Positions 13,463-17,162 of a stretch of 17,162 bases of DNA are shown one piece after another; position 1 is the first letter of the stretch; each line of letters begins with the position of its first letter. The notes under the pieces are model-generated. The model was given only the letters and a program-made list of their open reading frames with translations. It did not search any database and was not told the origin of the DNA. A program made the translations under genes and the position numbers. The stretch comes from Glaciecola sp964418575 (GTDB taxonomy: Bacteria; Pseudomonadota; Gammaproteobacteria; Enterobacterales; Alteromonadaceae): positions 1 to 17,162 of the forward strand of contig CAYQMI010000080.1 of the NCBI GenBank assembly GCA_964418575.1, given 5' to 3'.

Positions 13463-13488
13463 AACTTGTGCACTCCAACTTGTGTACT
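13463..13488 (+). repeat. Two 12-base direct repeats in the bicupin-prfC intergenic region
   Basis: AACTTGTGCACT (13463-13474) and AACTTGTGTACT (13477-13488) differ at one base. Their starts are 14 bases apart and each has a GTGYAC core. They lie upstream of both divergent genes and could be regulator sites. Confidence 0.4.
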
Positions 13489-13502
13489 AAAGCGTAAAAC
13501 AT

Positions 13503-13531
13503 TTTAAGTAGCGCCTGTGTTTTGCTACAAT
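13503..13531 (+). promoter_or_regulatory. Probable extended -10 promoter of prfC
   Basis: TGC directly before TACAAT (13526-13531) forms an extended -10. A weak -35 TTTAAG lies at 13503-13508 with a 17-base spacer. Transcription would start near 13538, leaving a leader of about 120 bases before prfC. Confidence 0.55.
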
Positions 13532-13543
13532 CGCGCTCGCTTT

Positions 13544-13599
13544 CAGCCTTCACCCGCCTCCATATTCGTAATGAGCAATAATTGCGAATGAAAAGGCTG
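13544..13599 (+). other. Two-tier hairpin in the prfC leader
   Basis: An outer stem, CAGCCTT (13544-13550) with AAGGCTG (13593-13599), encloses an inner stem, ATTCGTAAT (13564-13572) with ATTGCGAAT (13581-13589, one G-U), around an 8-base loop. No T-run follows, so it is not an intrinsic terminator. Confidence 0.5.
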
Positions 13600-13661
13600 T
13601 TATCAGATATAAAATTAACATTAATATCAACGATTCAAACGTTGACCTAGGAAAATTATCC

Positions 13662-15248
13662 ATGGCCGGTGCCAAAATTACTGAAGAAATTAATAAACGA
13701 CGCACATTTGCTATCATCTCGCACCCCGATGCGGGTAAAACCACCATTACCGAAAAGGTACTTTTATTCGGAAATGCTTTGCAAACCGCGGGTACGGTAA
13801 AAGGCAAAAAGTCTGGGCAACACGCCAAGTCAGACTGGATGGAGATGGAAAAAGAGCGTGGCATTTCTGTTACGACTTCGGTTATGCAGTTTCCTTATCA
13901 CGATCATTTAGTTAATTTGCTCGATACTCCAGGGCACGAGGACTTTTCAGAAGATACCTATCGTACTTTGACCGCTGTAGATTCATGTTTGATGGTGATT
14001 GACGCAGCCAAAGGCGTTGAGGATAGAACCATTAAGCTAATGGAAGTCACGCGCCTGCGCGACACGCCCATTATCACCTTTATGAATAAACTTGACCGCG
14101 ATACACGCGACCCCATCGACCTTTTAGACGAAGTTGAGGACGTTCTCAAAATTAAGTGTGCGCCAGTAACTTGGCCTATTGGTATGGGAAAAGAGTTTAA
14201 AGGCGTATATCACATTCTTCGTGATGAAACCGTTTTGTATAAGAGTGGTCTAGGTCATACGATTCAAGAAAAGCGCGTTATTAAAGGTCTGAATAACCCT
14301 GAGCTTGATAGCGCTATTGGCGTTTATGCAGAAGAATTAAGAGAAATGCTGGAGCTTGTAAAAGGCGCTTCTCATGAGTTTGAACTCGACGCATTTTTAA
14401 AAGGCGAGCTCACCCCGGTTTACTTTGGTACGGCGCTTGGTAACTTTGGTGTTGATCACATGCTCGATGGTTTAGTGGAGTGGGCACCAAAACCTCAAGG
14501 CCGCTTAACCGATACCGAAGAGTTAGTTGACGCGGAAGACGCTAATTTCTCAGGCTTTGTATTTAAAATACAAGCCAATATGGACCCTAAACACAGAGAC
14601 CGCATTGCCTTTTGTCGAATTGTTTCGGGCAAATATGAAAAAGGCATGAAAATGCGTCACACTCGCATTGGAAAAGACGTGCGTATTTCCGATGCTTTGA
14701 CTTTTTTAGCGGGAGATAGAGCGCTATTAGAAGAAGCCTATGCCGGCGATATTATTGGTTTGCATAACCACGGCTCGATGCGCATCGGTGATACATTTAC
14801 CATGGGCAAAGACTATCGATTTACCGGTATTCCAAACTTTGCGCCTGAACTATTTAAACGCATTCGGTTGAAAGACCCGCTCAAGCAAAAGCAATTGCTT
14901 AAAGGCTTAATTCAGCTTTCAGAAGAGGGCGCGGTGCAGGTGTTTAGGCCGCTGATTAATAACGATTTGATTGTGGGCGCGGTTGGGGTCTTGCAGTTTG
15001 ACGTGGTCGTGGCGAGGCTTAAAGCCGAATATAATGTGGATGCCATTTATGAACACATTCATGTTGCTACCGCGCGCTGGGTTTATGGCGATGCACGCAA
15101 AGTGGATGAGTTTCAGCGCAAAGCCGAGCAAAACTTAGCTTATGACGGTGCTGATAACCTAACCTACATTGCACCCACGATGGTCAATTTATCGCTATCT
15201 CAAGAGCGCTATCCCGATATTACTTTTGCCGCAACGCGCGAACAATAA
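13662..15248 (+). CDS. prfC: Peptide chain release factor 3
   Basis: RF3 is a ribosome-dependent GTPase that recycles RF1/RF2 after peptide release. The 528-residue length matches E. coli RF3 (529). G1 is S-H-P-D-A-G-K-T-T at 20-28. The G2 region has E-R-G-I-S-V-T-T-S. G3 is D-T-P-G-H-E-D-F from residue 88. G4 is N-K-L-D at 142-145. A beta-barrel domain II with G-F-V-F-K-I-Q-A-N-M-D-P and a C-terminal RF3 domain follow. The ATG at 13662 has AGGA about 9 bases upstream and gives the conserved start region (I-x-K-R-R-T-F-A-I-I-S-H-P). It runs on to argS, 12 bases downstream. The 240-base region upstream holds a probable promoter and a structured leader. Confidence 0.97.
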   Translation: MAGAKITEEINKRRTFAIISHPDAGKTTITEKVLLFGNALQTAGTVKGKKSGQHAKSDWMEMEKERGISVTTSVMQFPYHDHLVNLLDTPGHEDFSEDTYRTLTAVDSCLMVIDAAKGVEDRTIKLMEVTRLRDTPIITFMNKLDRDTRDPIDLLDEVEDVLKIKCAPVTWPIGMGKEFKGVYHILRDETVLYKSGLGHTIQEKRVIKGLNNPELDSAIGVYAEELREMLELVKGASHEFELDAFLKGELTPVYFGTALGNFGVDHMLDGLVEWAPKPQGRLTDTEELVDAEDANFSGFVFKIQANMDPKHRDRIAFCRIVSGKYEKGMKMRHTRIGKDVRISDALTFLAGDRALLEEAYAGDIIGLHNHGSMRIGDTFTMGKDYRFTGIPNFAPELFKRIRLKDPLKQKQLLKGLIQLSEEGAVQVFRPLINNDLIVGAVGVLQFDVVVARLKAEYNVDAIYEHIHVATARWVYGDARKVDEFQRKAEQNLAYDGADNLTYIAPTMVNLSLSQERYPDITFAATREQ

Positions 15249-15260
15249 GAGACAATTTGC

Positions 15261-17006
15261 ATGTTAATACAAGCTATTTTAGCCGAACGTTTTACTCAAG
15301 CCCTTAATTCTCTGGGGGTGCAAGATGCGACAATTGCCCTTAGCAAAAGTACTCGCCCTGAATTTGGTGAATATCAGTTTAATGGCGCAATGGCGCTGGC
15401 TAAACAATTAAAAAAAAGCCCAAGAGATATTGCGCAGAGTATTTTAGATAACTTAGACATTAGCGACCTCGCAGACAAATGCGAAATCGCGGGCCCCGGT
15501 TTTATCAATATTCATTTGTCGAAGGATTGGGTTGGCACTTGCATTGAACAAGCGGCAAGTAGCGAACGTTTGAATATTGAAAAAGCGACAGCACAAAACA
15601 TCGTAGTGGATTATTCCTCGCCTAACTTAGCCAAAGAAATGCATGTAGGGCATTTACGCAGCACCATTATTGGCGATGCCGTAGTAAAGGTGCTGGAATT
15701 TTTAGGCCATTCAGTTATTCGTCAAAATCATATGGGCGATTGGGGCACGCAGTTTGGCATGTTGTTGGCGCATTTATCCGATCAACTAGAGGCAACGGGT
15801 GCAAATAAAGCATTGAGCGATTTAGAAGATTTTTATCGCGCGGCGAAAGTCCGTTTTGATGAAGAAGAAGGCTTTGCTGATCGCGCCAGAGAATATGTCG
15901 TTAAATTACAAAGCGGCGATGCTCAGTGCTTAAAGTTATGGGATGAGTTTATTGATATCTCTATATCGCATAGCGAAGAAGTGTATGAGAAGCTCAACGT
16001 ATCTTTAACGCGCGAAGACATTATGGGCGAAAGCGCCTACAACCCAGAATTACCGGGGATTGTAAAAGATCTATTAGAACGTAATATCGCGGTGACCGAT
16101 CAAGGCGCAACGCTAGTTTTTTTGCCCGAGATGGCCGACAAAGAAGGCAACCCTGCGGCGTATATTATTCAAAAGTCAGGCGGCGGATTTTTGTATGCCA
16201 CAACAGATTTAGCGGCCATACGTTATCGCTGTGATAAGTTAAAAGCGCATCGCACCTTAATATTCACCGACGCCCGTCAGGCGCTGCATTTTAAGCAAAC
16301 CGAACTGGTTGCGCGTAAAGCAGGCTATATGCCCGAGTCTCATCAATATCAACATTGTCCGTTTGGCATGATGCTAGGCAAAGACGGCAAGCCTTTTAAA
16401 ACAAGAACCGGCGGTACAATTAAACTCAGCGACTTGCTTGATGAAGCCATAGAACGTGCCGCGAGTTTAGTGGCTCAGCGCGCAGACTCAGTAAGAACAA
16501 ACAACGGCGCTATGTCAAGCAGCGAAAATATAGCCAAAACCATTGGCATCGGCGCAGTAAAATATGCCGATTTAAGCAAAAGCCGCACAACCGATTACAT
16601 TTTTGATTGGGATACCATGCTTAGCTTTGAGGGCAACACTGCACCATATCTGCAGTACGCTTACACTCGGGTGCGCAGTATTTTCAGAAAAGCTGACGTG
16701 GATATGCAACGGCATCAAGCTGATGTCATTATTGAAAATACCAGCGAGCAAGCCTTAGCAGTTAAGCTTTTACAGTTTGAAGATACCCTGCAGGCGGTGG
16801 CAAGTGAGGCGAGTCCGCACCTGCTTTGCACATATTTGTATGAGCTTGCTAGCTTATTCATGAAATTTTACGAAGCCAGCCCAATATTAAAAGATGGTGT
16901 GCAAGACTCGGTGAAGCAAAGCCGACTAAGCTTAAGTGCTTTGAGCGGCAAAACATTGAAATCTGGCCTTGAAATGTTAGGGATTGAAACACTAGAACAA
17001 ATGTAG
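15261..17006 (+). CDS. argS: Arginyl-tRNA synthetase
   Basis: ArgRS is a class I synthetase charging tRNA-Arg with arginine. The 581 residues match the family (577 in E. coli). The N-terminal Add1 domain covers about 1-90. The HIGH motif is H-V-G-H at 128-131, within S-S-P-N-L-A-K-E-M-H-V-G-H-L-R-S-T-I-I-G-D. G-D-W-G-T-Q-F-G-M follows. The KMSK region is the degenerate G-K-P-F-K-T-R-T-G-G form normal for ArgRS. The C-terminal DALR domain has N-T-A-P-Y-L-Q-Y-A-Y-T-R. The ATG at 15261 lies 12 bases after prfC with AAGAGA about 8 bases before it, so the two translation genes are probably co-transcribed. No clear terminator follows. Confidence 0.97.
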   Translation: MLIQAILAERFTQALNSLGVQDATIALSKSTRPEFGEYQFNGAMALAKQLKKSPRDIAQSILDNLDISDLADKCEIAGPGFINIHLSKDWVGTCIEQAASSERLNIEKATAQNIVVDYSSPNLAKEMHVGHLRSTIIGDAVVKVLEFLGHSVIRQNHMGDWGTQFGMLLAHLSDQLEATGANKALSDLEDFYRAAKVRFDEEEGFADRAREYVVKLQSGDAQCLKLWDEFIDISISHSEEVYEKLNVSLTREDIMGESAYNPELPGIVKDLLERNIAVTDQGATLVFLPEMADKEGNPAAYIIQKSGGGFLYATTDLAAIRYRCDKLKAHRTLIFTDARQALHFKQTELVARKAGYMPESHQYQHCPFGMMLGKDGKPFKTRTGGTIKLSDLLDEAIERAASLVAQRADSVRTNNGAMSSSENIAKTIGIGAVKYADLSKSRTTDYIFDWDTMLSFEGNTAPYLQYAYTRVRSIFRKADVDMQRHQADVIIENTSEQALAVKLLQFEDTLQAVASEASPHLLCTYLYELASLFMKFYEASPILKDGVQDSVKQSRLSLSALSGKTLKSGLEMLGIETLEQM

Positions 17007-17108
17007 TGTCGATATGCACCTGTTGTTTTAGAATTTAGAAAGTGAACATTTGCGTGGGTGCTTTCGTAACCATCACTACATTTACGTTCGGATAGCTTAA
17101 TAAAAACC

Positions 17109-17137
17109 CGTCATTCCCACGAAGGTGGGAATCTCCC
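17109..17137. repeat. REP-like extragenic palindrome
   Basis: ATTCCCAC (17113-17120) and GTGGGAAT (17125-17132) form a perfect 8-bp stem around GAAG, within the CGTCATTCCC...GGGAATCTCC frame. Short extragenic palindromes of this form recur in many gammaproteobacterial genomes. In the 156 bases after argS I see nothing else of note. Confidence 0.7.
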
Positions 17138-17162
17138 AAATGTTGCAGTAATGCATGAATTT

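Noticed and set aside
15261..17006. Loss of the KMSK motif in ArgRS
   Set aside because: Many bacterial ArgRS proteins naturally lack a canonical KMSK, so this is not a defect.

Overview
The window is an ordinary chromosomal segment of a marine-type gammaproteobacterium, most likely in the order Alteromonadales (Pseudoalteromonas/Alteromonas/Glaciecola-like). The reasons are the moderately AT-leaning composition, a TonB2-type energy-transducing cluster ending in a TPR gene, tRNA-Trp close to Vibrio/Alteromonas forms, and the partial holD-rimI-...-prfC order known from enterobacteria. The genus is an inference. I see no phage, insertion sequence, CRISPR array or defence island.

Layout. Bases 1-4188 (+) hold a tightly packed TonB2 cluster: ttpC (5' end just outside the window), exbB, exbD, tonB and a secreted TPR protein, closed by a bidirectional terminator. 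Bases 4270-6453 (-) encode TmcA, the tRNA-Met wobble-cytidine acetyltransferase, divergent from a small hotdog acyl-CoA thioesterase (6527-6937, +). Bases 6955-10866 (+) are the most distinctive region: a promoter, a TPP riboswitch, a TonB-dependent outer-membrane receptor (interrupted by a 100-N assembly gap), a single-domain YkoF-like thiamine-binding protein, a PnuC-family transporter (PnuT) and an APH-fold kinase, probably a thiamine kinase. Together these form a complete thiamine capture, import and phosphorylation route. Then come tRNA-Trp, holD and rimI (+), a convergent pair on the minus strand (EamA transporter and bicupin protein), and finally prfC and argS (+). A REP-like palindrome lies near the right edge.

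How the genes work together. The TonB2 complex at the left edge could energise the thiamine receptor encoded about 3 kb downstream. The riboswitch would shut the thiamine operon when TPP is plentiful. The leader shows a concrete translational mechanism: a 10-bp hairpin that buries the receptor's Shine-Dalgarno, and a competing 7-bp pairing that uses the conserved 3' arm of the aptamer. tmcA, tRNA-Trp, holD, rimI, prfC and argS are translation and replication housekeeping genes.

The candidates most worth a second look are the riboswitch switching mechanism, the compact thiamine salvage operon with an 84-residue cytoplasmic binding protein and an atypical kinase, and a two-tier hairpin in the prfC leader. 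None of these is a clearly new class of system.
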